From Balanoglossus misakiensis (Eukaryota > Hemichordata), in the NCBI GenBank assembly GCA_040954595.2, contig CM082591.2, positions 5,580,001 through 5,644,000 of the forward strand: DNA of 64,000 bases, in the 5' to 3' direction. The position numbers were made by a program, and so were the translations under genes. Shown piece by piece: positions 33,169 through 46,184 of this stretch (within the stretch, counting starts at the first letter, position 1; the number at the start of each line of letters is the position of its first letter). The notes below the pieces were generated by a model. That model had not been told where the DNA came from and ran no database searches. It saw only the letters and a list, made by a program, of their open reading frames with translations.

Positions 33169-35358
33169 AGGTTGACACTTGTCTTGTGCGCATGTGCTTA
33201 ATTTTGTGTTTACAAACATTACGTGCAATCCAAATGTTCTGCAAATTTTGCGTTCGACGCATTCAAATAGTGGACTGCCACTTCCTTCCATATTTCATGC
33301 ACACCGTATAAGTAGACTTTAGTTTTGTCCTTTCATTTCACCCAATTTTGCTGTCTTTTCCTGATCTCCGACACAGACTATGGTCACCGCCATCTTGTCT
33401 GTTGTTAGGACAGCACACTGCCTTATGGCATTTACTGTATACAATTTTTGTAACCAGAGTCTCTGGTTTGGCACATGCGCATAGGACGATCGTGGCCCTT
33501 TAATCCTTTCTAAACATATATTTTTAAAGAGACTGTTTTATGTGTATATTTATATTTATTCTTATTATATTATTATTATTATTATTATTATATCACTTGA
33601 ATGTCCAAGAAAATTGTGGTCTTCACCAAGATTGGAAAACCAGATTGGTAGGGCCACAAGATATTGTTCGTGAAAGTCTTTTATTGCTGTATGGTGTTGT
33701 CTGGAATCAAATTTTGTGTTCTTATCTCTGCAAATCCTATAAGAGCAGTACTTGTCATGAAATAAAAAAATAAAATAAACGCTATTGGTAAAATGCTCCA
33801 ATTGAAAACATTTTGTTTGTATTAACCCTCTCAGCTGCCAAGTTGCGTATTAAAGTATATATGAATACTGAGGCCACATTTTTTTTGCAAAGAGTACATT
33901 TATTGTATCGAAAAAAAGAGGCTAGAATAGAATGCTTCGTATTTTTGTAGAAAACTTTATCAATTTTTCATCCAGGATGGCATCAACAGGGGGATATTTC
34001 CCTCTATGCAAGAATTTTTGGGGGGATTCCACTCTTGCTAGGGGGGGGGGGGGTGTAATATCTCGATCATGTGAGTGACATAATTTTAAGGTGCATGGTC
34101 CCCCCTTGACATATTGCTAGAGGGTGCGAGGGGGTGAATCCCCATTCCCTCCAGCTAGATGAAACACTGTGTATTACAAAGTATGTGTACCAGATATGTA
34201 GATCTCCTATCTGGCAGTCATTTTGAACATGTAATATTGCTAAAAATAAGATTATTTTGTTCCTTTACTAAGGGATAAAAGGATGAGTGAAAGAAAAGTT
34301 ATTTTAGAAGTGCAATTTCAAATTATACATTTTTTGGCCATTATAATAGATTTAAGCGTTTCTGCACGTAAAATGTAGTTTTTCATTGTGTGTTTGTTTT
34401 TCATTGTGTTTTTGTGTTTATCTATCGCCATAAGTATGAACTCAGCTGTGTTCTGGACTATACAAAGGCCAGCTTTTGTTGCTAATTTCGTTTCTCTCTA
34501 TACTGAAGGCTTAAAATGGAATGTATGTATTTTAGTGGAGCTGTAAAAATAAGTCTGTTATTCGCCTGAACAGACCTAAAAGTGGAACACGCGAGAAAAA
34601 GGGGAAAAATGTGTTCCCAATAAGCAGGGGTCTATATACGCACACTAGAAATCCTGAAATGCCAGCTGTGCACTCAAACACTACACATGTTGTATTGACA
34701 GTGCTGGACAGCGATTACAAAGGGAGGTAACACATTGTACCAAATCTGACAACGGATTAACAAACAAATTAGGGTTGGGTACAACTTGTTTTCATCTCCA
34801 TCCACCCCTCCCCCAAAAAAGTTGACGAGGGGATGACAGCAATGACATTAGAGTGTTGTATTTATGTGGACTAGCAATGATTAATGCAAATCATGTGAAA
34901 CAGAAATGGTCCTACATGCTTGTGTAAAATTTTCGGGAGATTTTCGCGACAGGAAATTTTCGCGATATCAAAAGAGGCAACTGTTATGCCACAATTAATT
35001 TCACTTACTGCATCGATATCACTGAAAAACGTTTTTTTTTTGCGCAACTTTTTATTTTCATGTTGTTTGTTTTTGTGGCTCTTTCCTTGACTGTAGTTTG
35101 GTGCTAATTATAAACCGGGATAACAAAATGTACACGTTAAACAGAATGATGTCAACTGTGAAATGCATACTTAATATTTAATCCATCATTAGTGAAACAT
35201 TTACACGGATTATATTTCTTCATTTCGCTTGAAATTTACATTTAATTTAGATTATCTAAGTTTTACAAGCTGTTACCTCATTAAGTCACACACCCATACA
35301 ATTTCAACATACATTTCATATCCTGCAGTGACGTGATGTTCAGTATGTGGTTGACACT
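33169..35358. other. Intergenic, no gene seen
   Basis: Contains (TTA)n at 33563-33591, two AATAAA-type motifs at 33760-33780 that could end a long SLC45 transcript, a G run at 34040-34051, a lone TTAACCCTCTCAGCTGCCAA end at 33824 that recalls the 310-bp family, and a decayed TACTGTAAAAC-type MITE at 34930-35100. Confidence 0.4.
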
Positions 35359-35403
35359 AATAGAATCTCACAATCCCAGGTCCTTGGTGTGTGAGATTCT
35401 ATT
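35359..35403. repeat. Perfect 14-bp hairpin
   Basis: AATAGAATCTCACA (35359-35372) and its exact reverse complement TGTGAGATTCTATT (35390-35403) flank a 17-nt loop. Several CTCACACTC motifs follow to 35665. Confidence 0.8.
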
Positions 35404-35761
35404 TCTCACATGGTCACAAATTAGCCAAATCCGTTAAAAAAACATTGAATAAATGACTCTGGAACTGTCGTCTGGGCACGTTGTAGTCTCTGTCCCCGTA
35501 ATACACATCGTGCCATTGGATAACATTTATTGCACGTTAGCAAAAGAACGCTTTGTCAACCAATCAGCGCCTGCGTTATATACAGCTTTCGATTCTGTGA
35601 GAGTGTGGGATCGATTTGTTCTCACACTCTGTTCTCACACTCTCAGCGTGCCAGGAGTGTGAGAAATTAATTTCCTTTTACATATACATGTAAGTCTTCC
35701 AGTACCGCATAGAATTATGCCTTGTAGTTTCCATGTGAAGCTTGCCTTTAAAATAGGGTTT

Positions 35762-35947
35762 TGTATACAGTAACCTATGAAAATTTAGCTACAGTTACCA
35801 TGGCAGATTAAGATCCAACCAATCACAGATTTTCAGTGGGTGGCACACAAAAAACAAGAGCGCCACCATATGTACTTTAGAACACTCAGATACGCCATAT
35901 CTGCCATATATGGACATATGTAAATTGGAGGTGACCGTATACCTTTA
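35762..35947 (-). mobile_element. ~185-bp TTAA MITE, copy 3
   Basis: Inverted copy of 2939-3118, ending GGTGACCGTATACCTTTAA at the right. Confidence 0.85.
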
Positions 35948-36225
35948 AGCTTGCCTACTTAAGGTTGTATGCACCTTGAAAATCAGTCTTAAACTTTTCT
36001 TGTATTTTGCTAAGCCAATTTTATATTATTCTCTCATAGATGGTGGGTACAATACTTACTTCTTTATAGTCTAAAAGACTCCTCACACATATGAGCAGAT
36101 AATTAAAAGTTTTTGGGATACTATCTTTTTTTCTCTCGAAAATCTACCTATCTTTTAAGTGGCTATACTACCATAATATTGGTCAGGGCATACGCACCCG
36201 AAAAATTAGATATTGTTATCAAACC

Positions 36226-36319
36226 TTAACCCTATCACCCCTAGTTCCCTCTATAGAGGTCCAACTTTACCATAGAAAACAATGGGTTTGGACCAAACCA
36301 CGGTGCTGAAAGGGTTTAA
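36226..36319 (-). mobile_element. ~93-bp TTAA MITE, copy g
   Basis: TTAACCCTATCACCCCTAGT to GTGCTGAAAGGGTTTAA. Confidence 0.85.
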
Positions 36320-36511
36320 CCTCAAAGCAGTGGTGAACCACAGTGTAAAAAAATGAAATAATTGGAACAGCATTAACCTTCCATTAATGCACCTCCATGT
36401 AAATATTATTTTGTATTATTTATTGTAAGTGTAAATTCTGTATTCTTTATTCAGTATATTATTTATCATTTTATCTAGCAACAAGCGATTCCTTTTATCT
36501 TTGTGTGCAAA

Positions 36512-36680
36512 GAGAAATAAATAATCGGTCTCTACCATTTATTCATTTTGGCGAGATTTTTTTCTCTCATATCGGGATGGAAGTTGTGTGTGGTCAAATG
36601 TTCATTCACTATATATCCACATGTAGAATAACATAAACGGTGTCTTGTATCAAATATAGTTAATCGAAAAGGGGCAGCGA
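36512..36680 (+). mobile_element. Palindromic TTAA element, right half only, copy 7
   Basis: Begins at the loop (AATAATCGGTCTCTACCATT), runs through the right arm and breaks off at GGGGCAGCGA before the outer end. Confidence 0.8.
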
Positions 36681-37460
36681 TCGGCACGCTGAACGTTATA
36701 TAAAACAAATATTAACTCAACGCTACCATCGTCCTCTATGGGAAATTAATACAGGTTTTGTGCCATATTTTCACTTTAAAACTTTTGTTTACACTGGGCT
36801 TGTTTGCAAGATTTAAAAAAACGTCTTATGGTTGTTAAGATGAGTGAAAGAAATCCATGTACAAAAATATATGTTACAGAATTTTAAACAATAAAGGATT
36901 GTGTTTAAAGAAAAAAATGTCGTATTCCAAAACAATCCCGAGCTCGAGTATTTTTAAACTCTCCAGACTTGTGGTGACGCGCCACCAACGGCTAAAACAA
37001 AAAAAATCTGAAACATGCATTGAGGGCGTCCTGAAAAATCCAGTCGACCCAAAAGAAAACGAGCAGAAAAGGCTGTCTCACGTACGCGTTCTGTAACTTT
37101 CATGCGAAGTTTATTCTAGCCTATTTCAAAATTCAGCCCTCCGTTTTATCTGCTTTAGGGGCCTATGACTGTCAAAGATAATACCTCCGAATATGACATA
37201 TATCTCCATTTTATGTCTGAATTATTCAAGGGAAGACTCCGTTAACGTTGCACTTTCTGAATGCGAATAGTATAAAACCATCGAATATACGCATGCGCAG
37301 CATGAAGGTGTTAATCGTTCATCTTTACATCATTCCAGGGTGTGATATAAAGCATTTAATGACCTGTGTTTACTTGCCGTGTATTCATCCGTGACATTAA
37401 AAAGAGTGTGCGAAGATTGTAGATGTGTGTCAGAGCATGCAAAGTGATGGAGTCTAACAA
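36681..37460. other. Intergenic, no gene seen
   Basis: No supported exon; the plus ORF at 36857-37096 has no recognisable domain. Confidence 0.4.
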
Positions 37461-37565
37461 ACAGACAGACACAGAGAGGCAGACAAACAGACAGTCAGTC
37501 AGTCAGACAGACAGACAGAGAGAGAGAGAGAGAGACAGGCAGAGAGAGAGAGACAGACAGACAGC

Positions 37566-37603
<38 letters not shown>

Positions 37604-37687
37604 CTTTGGTCAGTAAGTAGGGGCAGACAGACAGACAGACAGGCATGTAGGCAGGCAGACAGACAGATAGATGGATAGATAGATAGA
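37461..37687. repeat. Compound microsatellite (CAGA, GA, TTAG, GATA)
   Basis: Successive arrays of ACAG/CAGT, GA, GTTA (about nine units at 37567-37602) and GATA. Confidence 0.9.
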
Positions 37688-38765
37688 TGTGTAACAATGT
37701 TTTTATCTTGATATTTTACGTCAAAAATGTTTCAAAATAACTGTTTGACGAGTATATGGTGGCCTAATCACAAACAACAAGTGATAATTGATGTATGGAA
37801 TAAAACTCGCGAACGTTATGTCACGTCTTTGCTTGGTATAAAAAAATTAAACCACATACCAGCGTAATGGTTAAGCTATTGGACAGAAACAAAATCATCT
37901 CTTCCATCCAATTTCAACATGAAACATATTTTATGCATTCTATGTAAGAGTTCGTCGCCTTTAATACCGCACAGCCCTTTGGCAATGTTTTTATTCTCTC
38001 TCAAAGCTACAATATATTTTGACGTTCCCGACCTTCAGTCGCACCTATGGGAGGTCATCAATCCGTATATACAACAAAACTTACAAAACATAAATTGCAA
38101 TTATACTTAACTAGGAAGAGCCTCCTTAATACATCACTTTATGTATAGGAGTTTTTAACGTGGCCTCTTTCTATTTAAGTGCGAATGGTCACTTTCGGAA
38201 TGTTCGACTCATTTTTCTGACTCGTCTAGAAAGGTTTATCACACAGAAATCTGGAAGAAAACAATCACTGCTAGGCATGAGGTTTGAGTCCTTGGGACCT
38301 TGCAACTTTTGAACCTTAAATTTTTCCGTCGCCATATCAAAGGCTTCGCCAATTTCAAATCAGACCGCTAGACAGGCTTGCTACAACACACTAGCCACTG
38401 GAAAAAACTGCACGGATTTACTACATATCATATTTTTCGCCCCGGGACTGTCTTCACTGTTTTTTATGCACTCTATATGTTGGTTGTGCAATGATGAGAT
38501 GTTGAGTGCGATGTTTACACATATTTAACTGCCTGCGGTGATAACAGTTCAACAAACACATGTGTTCAGGGCGTTGCACTCATAAAACGCGTCGACATAA
38601 AGAACCACCGGCGAGCATCTTGTCCCTTCTTGGGAATGCATTACGGTAATTGAAGGCACTTCTTGGGGTTCCAAGTATTTTTCTAGAATAAGTTCTTTGG
38701 GTCTGGCTGCAGGTATGGACGCGAAACAACTCGTCAACCTTTCAATTATACTACAAATGAGCATT

Positions 38766-38766
<1 letters not shown>
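37688..38766. other. Intergenic, no gene seen
   Basis: Mixed-composition DNA with short ORFs on both strands, none recognised. Confidence 0.4.
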
Positions 38767-38862
<96 letters not shown>

Positions 38863-38882
38863 CTCATTTTATTTATTTATTT

Positions 38883-38946
<64 letters not shown>

Positions 38947-39000
38947 TATTTGTTTTTTTGTTTATTTGTTTATTTATTTTTATTTATTTTTTTATTTGTT
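38767..39000. repeat. (TTTA)n microsatellite
   Basis: About 230 bp of TTTA units with a few interruptions near 38863-38885 and a degenerate 3' tail. Confidence 0.95.
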
Positions 39001-39370
39001 GCTGGTTGTACCATAGTTAATAGAGGGGGGAGACCCCCCCCCCCCTTCTATTGTTGTACGTGCTGGCTTTAAACCAAACGAATGGTAAAATCAGTTTGCA
39101 TTTTTTAATAGGGGGCCTACTGCAATGTGTGAGACGAACTCACAGTTTAAAGAGATTCATAGACTTGACTGATAAGTGTTAGTTCCAGACACTACACACA
39201 GGTCTCGAAAAATACCAAACTTTGATCAGCTATCACCTGATAATGGTACGCAGCAGTAATTCAGATGACACGCATAGGCCTACTATATAGATAGTAAAAG
39301 CCCGCTTCGTTAATAGAGACTGGTCTGCCCATCTTTTGTCTGGGCATTGATTGAAGTAGAATCTCTCACA

Positions 39371-39487
39371 ATCTGATTAAAATCAAATGTAGGGAACGGC
39401 GACGTGTTTTTTATGCTGTCGTTTTTTTATGCTGAGGCGACAGGATAATAAAAACACGTCACCGTTCCCTATATCTGATTTTAATCA
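39371..39487. repeat. Long hairpin 1 of a double foldback
   Basis: Arm GATTAAAATCAAATGTAGGG plus AACGGCGACGTGTTTTT pairs with AAAAACACGTCACCGTTCCC then TATATCTGATTTTAATC: about 37 bp with few mismatches. Inside, GCTGTCG and CGACAGG extend the stem. Confidence 0.85.
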
Positions 39488-39491
39488 TATT

Positions 39492-39660
39492 GACTCTCTC
39501 ACAGCCCACGGTTCGCTACAAGGCTCTTCACTGATGCGCCCTCAACTGTTTAGCAAAGGAGAAGCCCCATATGGTGTTGTGTAGCGAACCTCCCGCCGGG
39601 CACACGTGCAATCAGTCCATAAGCCTGCATGGACGACGAGAGAGGGGCTGTGAGAGAGTC
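39492..39660. repeat. Long hairpin 2 of a double foldback
   Basis: GACTCTCTCACAGCC (39492-39506) pairs perfectly with GGCTGTGAGAGAGTC (39646-39660). Nested inside, GGTTCGCTACA (39510-39520) pairs perfectly with TGTAGCGAACC (39580-39590). Confidence 0.85.
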
Positions 39661-42600
39661 TATGATTGAAGCACTCTGGTCCACCGTGATAACTGCGACT
39701 AGTAATTGCTTACAATAGAAACAATATCAACTATTGGGAAAATCATTTATAAGAAATAAAACTCCAAGCTTCTACACACCTGGAGCCAAACGCATTAAGC
39801 TTAAGTCACAGTGTACCTAATCTTTCACATGACCCTGCCGTGATTTCCCCCAACCAACCCTGTGGCAATATCTGAAAGCTCCCAAGAATTGAATAATACG
39901 GAATAATTGGAAGTATATCAGGTCAGAAGGCACGCTTCTGTTGTCAAAACGTCCACATTAGTGAAGTGCTATTATCGGTGAGTGATTTTTGTACGCTTGA
40001 TTTGTTTATCACGCCAAAGACAGATGATACATCCATTGGTACGAATACATCATGGTCTATATTGTCGCTAATATCGGGGAAATAAACGGAAATGAGGCGT
40101 AGGCTATTGCAGAAATTTGTAATGACCATATTTAGTAAGCTTACAGTTTGAATGATGACAATTTGACATGTCCTCGACAGACATGGATAGGTGGATGGAT
40201 GGATGGAAGGATGGATGGATGGCTAGCTGGCAGGCTGGTCGGCTGGCTGGATGGATGGATAGATGGATGGATGAATGAATGGATTAGTGATCAGGCAGGT
40301 ATACACAAATCCACACATATATAGTACGTGAAATAACTTACATTAACCATTAACACGACAATACGCTTTTATTGTTATAGTATTCAGAAAACATAAAGAT
40401 TTAAAATAGAACATCATTCTCAAAGCCAGGAAATAGAAAGTACAGTACAGATTATACCTGGCGGTAATAAAAAGTTAAATATTAAAAATAATCCAGTACT
40501 AAAATCTCGTGACATACGCTGTAGCCTAACATCTTTTTCATCAGTACAGAGGAGAGAATATGTCTCTTCTAAACTCCTTTCGGCATTTTTGTATAGAACA
40601 TGCGTAGGTTGGTAAGAATTCAAAGCGTCCTAGCTATTTTTGCAGTGCTCATTACGTTCATAAAAGACCGGGAACCGATTGTTGCGCGAACACCGTGACG
40701 GTGAACTTGGCGGATGTCCTTAATATAACAGACCATAATAGCAACCTAAACAATAGAAAATTAAGCCATGGAAATATGTCGAATTTCTTTTGTCCGGACA
40801 ATCTGACGATTGATGTGACGTAACTACCGGAAGGGGGAGTGTAGCAGCAATAGGGTCGTTATTACTAATTTTCAAATCTTCCGGTGGTTGTAATGAGTTT
40901 AAAAAAAGAATAACTCTATAATGAGTTTTAACGAGATTGTTGATTTTACTTTGGACTTCACAGATCGGCCTGACGTGGAGGGCGTTTTAACAATATCCAC
41001 CCTATTGTGGGTACGATCAGGACCATTCAGGCGTTCTTTGTTGTCTGCTTATAACGTGCAGGTTATGAAGGGAAATGGACAAAAATGGCGCGGTAATACT
41101 GAAGTACTACAAACCAAGTCCAAGTGTTTCTCGTTACCCATCACAGAGAAATTAATTGGGAAATGGGTCAATTTATGTAAATTGTGTTTTATTTTTTATT
41201 AGTTCAAGCTGTATTTCGGCCCACGCGAAATGAGAGTGAGAAAAGCCGGTTTTAGTAGATTGACCATACCGACCTAGATTTGTAACACCACTTTGTGTAA
41301 GTGGATCGGCCACCCACTTCTCGGTCTGACGCTATATACAGAGCTTATATGTTTCAAATAACGGGTGCTGCACCAGCTTATTCATCCTCTCGTTGAAAAA
41401 GTACAAAAATATTGCGGTTCCCCCAGGTGGGTATCATAGCCTCTACAAATTTAAAACGGTGTTGTCAGTCAACCGAGGATAATGAGAAGATTGACAAAAA
41501 ATATCGACCATGTTCAAAATGGCAGATGTTGGGGCTTTAAATATGAAAGTGTGCTTAATGCCTTATTTGAAATAATTGCAAAGCCCTTCGGAGTTAGAAC
41601 CGCCTACCTTTAATGGTTAGAAAAAAGGACAAGTTTACCCCCGGGGCGGAAATAATGGAGGTTCCCTAAGTATGATTACTCATATGTCTGTCAATCCATC
41701 TTCAGTGTCAATCGGTGACGGTGACGGTACTTCATGTCGAATTCATTCTCCGTCTTTCATGCTTCTCTCGTCTCTCTCATACACCTATTTAGCAGCCACT
41801 TGTCAAAGGAAAGAAACGTGTTTGTATTTATGTGAAAAATATGCCATGAGCATTCTGTCGAGTTGTCAAAAGACTATTGCAACGAGCGCCTGTAGGACCA
41901 CGTTCTAGGGTGTTTCCTTCGCCTTTTGAAAAGTCAAGACATGTACAGCATTCAGTGCTCGCCACTCCGCATGTTAATAGGAAATCTGGTTTCTCTTTCA
42001 CGACTACATTTGATTCTTCGTTGGAAATATGATGTACACCACGATATATCGATTTCCACCATGAACGACGCAAGGGGACACTCTCCGCTATTCTCAGAAA
42101 AAAAATACGCAGGTATACAATTTAATGCTCAGATTAAAACGGGCCAAAGTACACGACTCTTGTTTCACTCGTTGAGTAAGATGAGAGGTCAACATCGACA
42201 GAAACTCCAAATCAATATTAGTTCCACTTAGTTCAGCTGTAGAAAGTGGAATTTCATTGGCCGGTACACCATCCGAGATATCCCATTGACACGTGCTTAT
42301 GCATTGCACCGTGAACATAAGTATGTTTGTATGTACACTCACATGTACGTACGTAAATGTGGGTACGTGTACGTTACACACACTTAACGCACACTTGTAC
42401 GCCCATAATATGTTGCCTATCGTGATTAACCACTGAAGAATTCTGTGTAAACTAAACAGAGTTGATATCTTGTGTAATGCAAAGGAAGGGGGAGAAAATA
42501 CTTTTTTGTGGAAACTGTAGAAGACGCAGATTATGAGATTTTTCACATCAGCCCTTGACATTTTTCCCAAGGCAATCGTTTTAAATTCGTATAGTTGTGG

Positions 42601-42702
42601 GAATCACATACCTCCGGGCTTGTAGCCAGCAAACAATTCACTCAGGGCTCTGGATAATAGAAACGCAACGAACAGAATGGATCGTTAGATGGATTGATGG
42701 GT
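39661..42702. other. Intergenic, no gene recognised
   Basis: Contains (GGAT)n at 40190-40285. A CRE-like TGACGTAA lies at about 40817. The ORF from 40921 (93 codons) has an ordinary amino-acid mix but no recognised domain or splice context. At 41350-41541, CGGGTGCTGCACC ... GGGGCTTTAA looks like a fragment of the 355-bp MITE family. Confidence 0.4.
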
Positions 42703-42809
42703 GAATGACTGACTGACTGAATGTATGAATGAATGAATGAATGAATGAATGAATGAATGAATGAATGAATGAATGAATGAATGAATGAATGAATGAATGT
42801 GTGTGTGTG

Positions 42810-42840
<31 letters not shown>

Positions 42841-43069
42841 TTGTATGTATGTATGTATGTATGTATGTATGTATGTATGTATGTATGTATGTATGTATGT
42901 ATGTATGTATGTATGTATGTATGTATGTATGTATGTATGTATGTATGTATGTATGTATGTATGTATGTATGTATGTATGTATGAATGAATGAATGAATGA
43001 ATGAATGAATGTATGAATGAATGAATGAATGAATGAATGAATGAATGAATGAATGAATGTGTGTGTGTG

Positions 43070-43101
<32 letters not shown>

Positions 43102-43355
43102 TGTATGTATGTATGTTTGCATGTATGTATGTATGTATGTATGTATGTATGTATGTATGTATGTATGTATGTATGTATGTATGTATGTATGTATGTATGT
43201 ATGTATGAATGAATGAATGAATGAATGAATGAATGAGTGAATGAGTGAATGAATGAATGAATGAATGAATGAATGAATGAATGAATGAAAGAATGAATGA
43301 ATGAATGAATGAATGAATGAATGAATGAAAGAATGAATGAATGAATTAATGAATG
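42703..43355. repeat. Compound (TGAA)n/(TGTA)n microsatellite, ~650 bp
   Basis: Order of blocks: GAAT array, TGTGTGTGTGTATA, long TATG array, GAAT array, TGTGTGTGTGTATA, long TATG array, GAAT array. The GAAT-TG-TATG module is therefore present twice (junctions near 42799 and 43060). Long ORFs in several frames on both strands here are by-products. Confidence 0.97.
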
Positions 43356-45890
43356 AACGAACGCACAAACGAATTGACTTTAACGACTGAGGGTAATTAT
43401 TGAAATTTTATTCACAGACGTGACTTTTAATACCACGAAAAAAGCTTATTACAACTCTGGGTCCCTTTGTATTCGACACAATATTGAATTGATGATTGAG
43501 TATGCGTTGGTACATGCTTGCTCCAGGCCACGACTTGAATGATGCAGCGTTTTCGCTGATAACACTAAACAATTTAGTCGTAAATTACCATGACAACAAT
43601 CTCATCGATCCTTTTCTGATGAGTCAGTCATCTCTGTCAAGTCATGCTTATTTGATGAGTCACTGATGACTATCGCCAAGGCATTCAATTTATCAAACAT
43701 AAATAAACAATGAACCCTAATCATTGACAGCAAAACCATGCCGTCAATCAGATACCATGTTCACATTGGGTAAAACTAGAAAGTTTCAGAGACACTATTT
43801 TATGGGGGTCACACAGGCACCATTAAGACGGTTCTGAAGCGTCTCGGATTAGATACCGTCTTTAAAAATCGTGTGTGGACGGTGTAAGTGGTCCTGCAAC
43901 GGCTCAGATTTGAGCTGGTGTAAGGATTAACACCTCTCCACAACCCATTGTCTATTCTATGGAGCCGAGCCTCAGCGCCTATACATAAACGTGTGTGTGT
44001 GTGTGTGTGTGCGTGTGTGTCGACGCAAACGAATCAAATGATTAATGCTCTGTGTTAACCATAGGCAAATCGTGTCTCAAAATGTTCCCTGTCTGAACCT
44101 GGTAAGAGTCACTATTTGAGCTGAGACGTTCCAGAAACGTTTCAAAGGTCCCCGTTCGAACACACAAATGTATAGGTAACATCCTCCTCATCAATAGCAA
44201 TGCCTATACTGACGTTTAATATGGCTAATTCCCCGGACAACGTTGGCAAACATTGGGCTTTCACACATGGTGGAGTAACTTTCATCATACTTAATCAATT
44301 ATAGATATTGCCTTTGACTAGCAAAGTTTAATTGAACTTTGAAATCGTTGCGTTGAAGATCAAGAGTCAAGTGATTTTTAAATACAGGTTAAGTCCTAGG
44401 CTACCTCGTACGTAAACTGCATATTTAATTGCTTTTGGTTGACTCCATACACGTGACAGTAAACCAATCAGCGACTTCCGATCTTTGTTAATCTGAATTG
44501 AGTCCACGACATTGAATATTTTAATAACACATAAAAAGTCATAGTATGCGAGGCGTTGTGATAAAATCCTTGTTAAACTTTATCATACGTATTTCACCGG
44601 TTTATCGACTATAACGATGCAAACATAAATCTTCCAAGCAACGCTTGATTAAAATGTTGTCGAAGATAGATTACGACATACGACCGTTCACGCTCTCATT
44701 AAAAGATACAGTAGAACCGCTTGGCAGTTGTGTCTCCGGCCTACAAAGAGTATACAGTGATGAGTTGAGCACACTTGGGTGACATCAAACTTTTTTGTTT
44801 TGTCTGGTGTGCGTTTTAATACACTGTCATTATTTACGTACTGATAACAACGCAACAATAGGGCTGGTTGATTTAACATCCATCTATACAGACAGACAGA
44901 CAGACACAAAGGCAGGCACGCAGACAGACAGGTAGATAGGCAGTATGGGGCAGAGGCAAGGGTATGTAACGTGACAAAAGAACTCTCTGCGACTTTGTGT
45001 CTTCCTGGGTGAAAAAAAATTGCTCGGGCACGTGCGTCAATGGTATAGATAAACAGATACACGTACCCTGTGTAATATATCATATAGGGCTAAGAACCCT
45101 TGGTGTCGTACAACAGGTTACCATTAGAAATTCTATGTTTGTCTGTCAATGTAAATACTTCCATGGCCAAAACTGGCACTGTTTCATGATTATTAATGAG
45201 TGAGGGTAAACTCCATCCATCCATCCATCCATTCATCCATCCATTCATCCATCCTCCCGTCCGTCCATCCATCCATCCATCACCCTCCCACACCCAAAGA
45301 CACCCATCCACCCACCAAAACCCGTCAATCCATTCAACCATTATTTTCTCGGCTCCTGGACACTAGGTGGAGAAACTATCTAACTTGTTTGTAACAGCCA
45401 GGGAAGTATCCCTACTCAGCGAATATTGATAATTCCTTGTTTTTTTCAAGAGGTAATCATTATCGTCACCATCAGCCCACGCCTAAAGTACAGCTCAGAA
45501 TTGCTTGGTCGAGGAGTTACGCCTCTGTTGACATCATTACTCTAAATTTGTATGGATTTCTTCTTATATAAAAAAGATGGAATATGATCCCCATATCACG
45601 ACCGATTCATGGTTAGTTGTACTGCTAGTCATATTTGTCTGCATTATGAAGTAAAATGCGTCATTTTCCTTAAATGAGCCGTGTATTTAGTAAAGTCTCG
45701 AATTTCCCTAGAGTGGGTAGAACAAAAATGTCAGCGGGCCGGAACCTCTGAGACTTTTGAGTCACAGGAAGAATAGTCTGCGAAAGCATTGTCTCATTCC
45801 TACAACAATAACATCTAAAGGCAATGTATTTGCTTTCCTACGAAATGCACCTATAGTTGCACAAATCCCGTGCAACAGAAGATTATCATG
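43356..45890. other. Intergenic, no gene recognised
   Basis: Includes (GT)n at 43991-44018, (GACA)n near 44887-44905 and (CCAT)n at 45215-45280. Similar phrases near 43835-43905 and 44120-44160 (GTCTC, GTTCGAAC) hint at an old repeat, not resolved. Confidence 0.4.
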
Positions 45891-46184
45891 ATAAAGGGAC
45901 AAAGTCTCTCTCTCGTTGCACTTTTTCCATTAATTACGTTTGATACAAGACACCATTTACGTTATTATACATGTGGATATAGAGCTAGTGAATCACCATT
46001 CAATCACACACAACTTCCATCCCGTTTGTATGATATGAGAGTAAAAACTCACCCAAAATGATTAAATGGTAAACACCGATTATTCATTTTGGCCAGTTTT
46101 TCACTCTCGTGTCTACAAGTGGGATGGAAGGTGTGTGTGGTTGAACGTTCATTCACTATATATCCACTTGTACATTAACATAAA
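45891..46184 (-). mobile_element. Palindromic TTAA element, copy 8, right end missing
   Basis: ATAAAGGGACAAAGTCTCTC left end, both arms and centre present; truncated after TACATTAACATAAA, so the outer ~50 bp on the right are lost. Confidence 0.85.

Noticed and set aside
42685-43368. 227-codon ORF reading HTYIHTYI/HSFIHSFI, and similar ORFs at 51614-51976 and 54346-54935
   Set aside because: Four-base repeats without stops produce periodic open frames on both strands; no evidence of genes.
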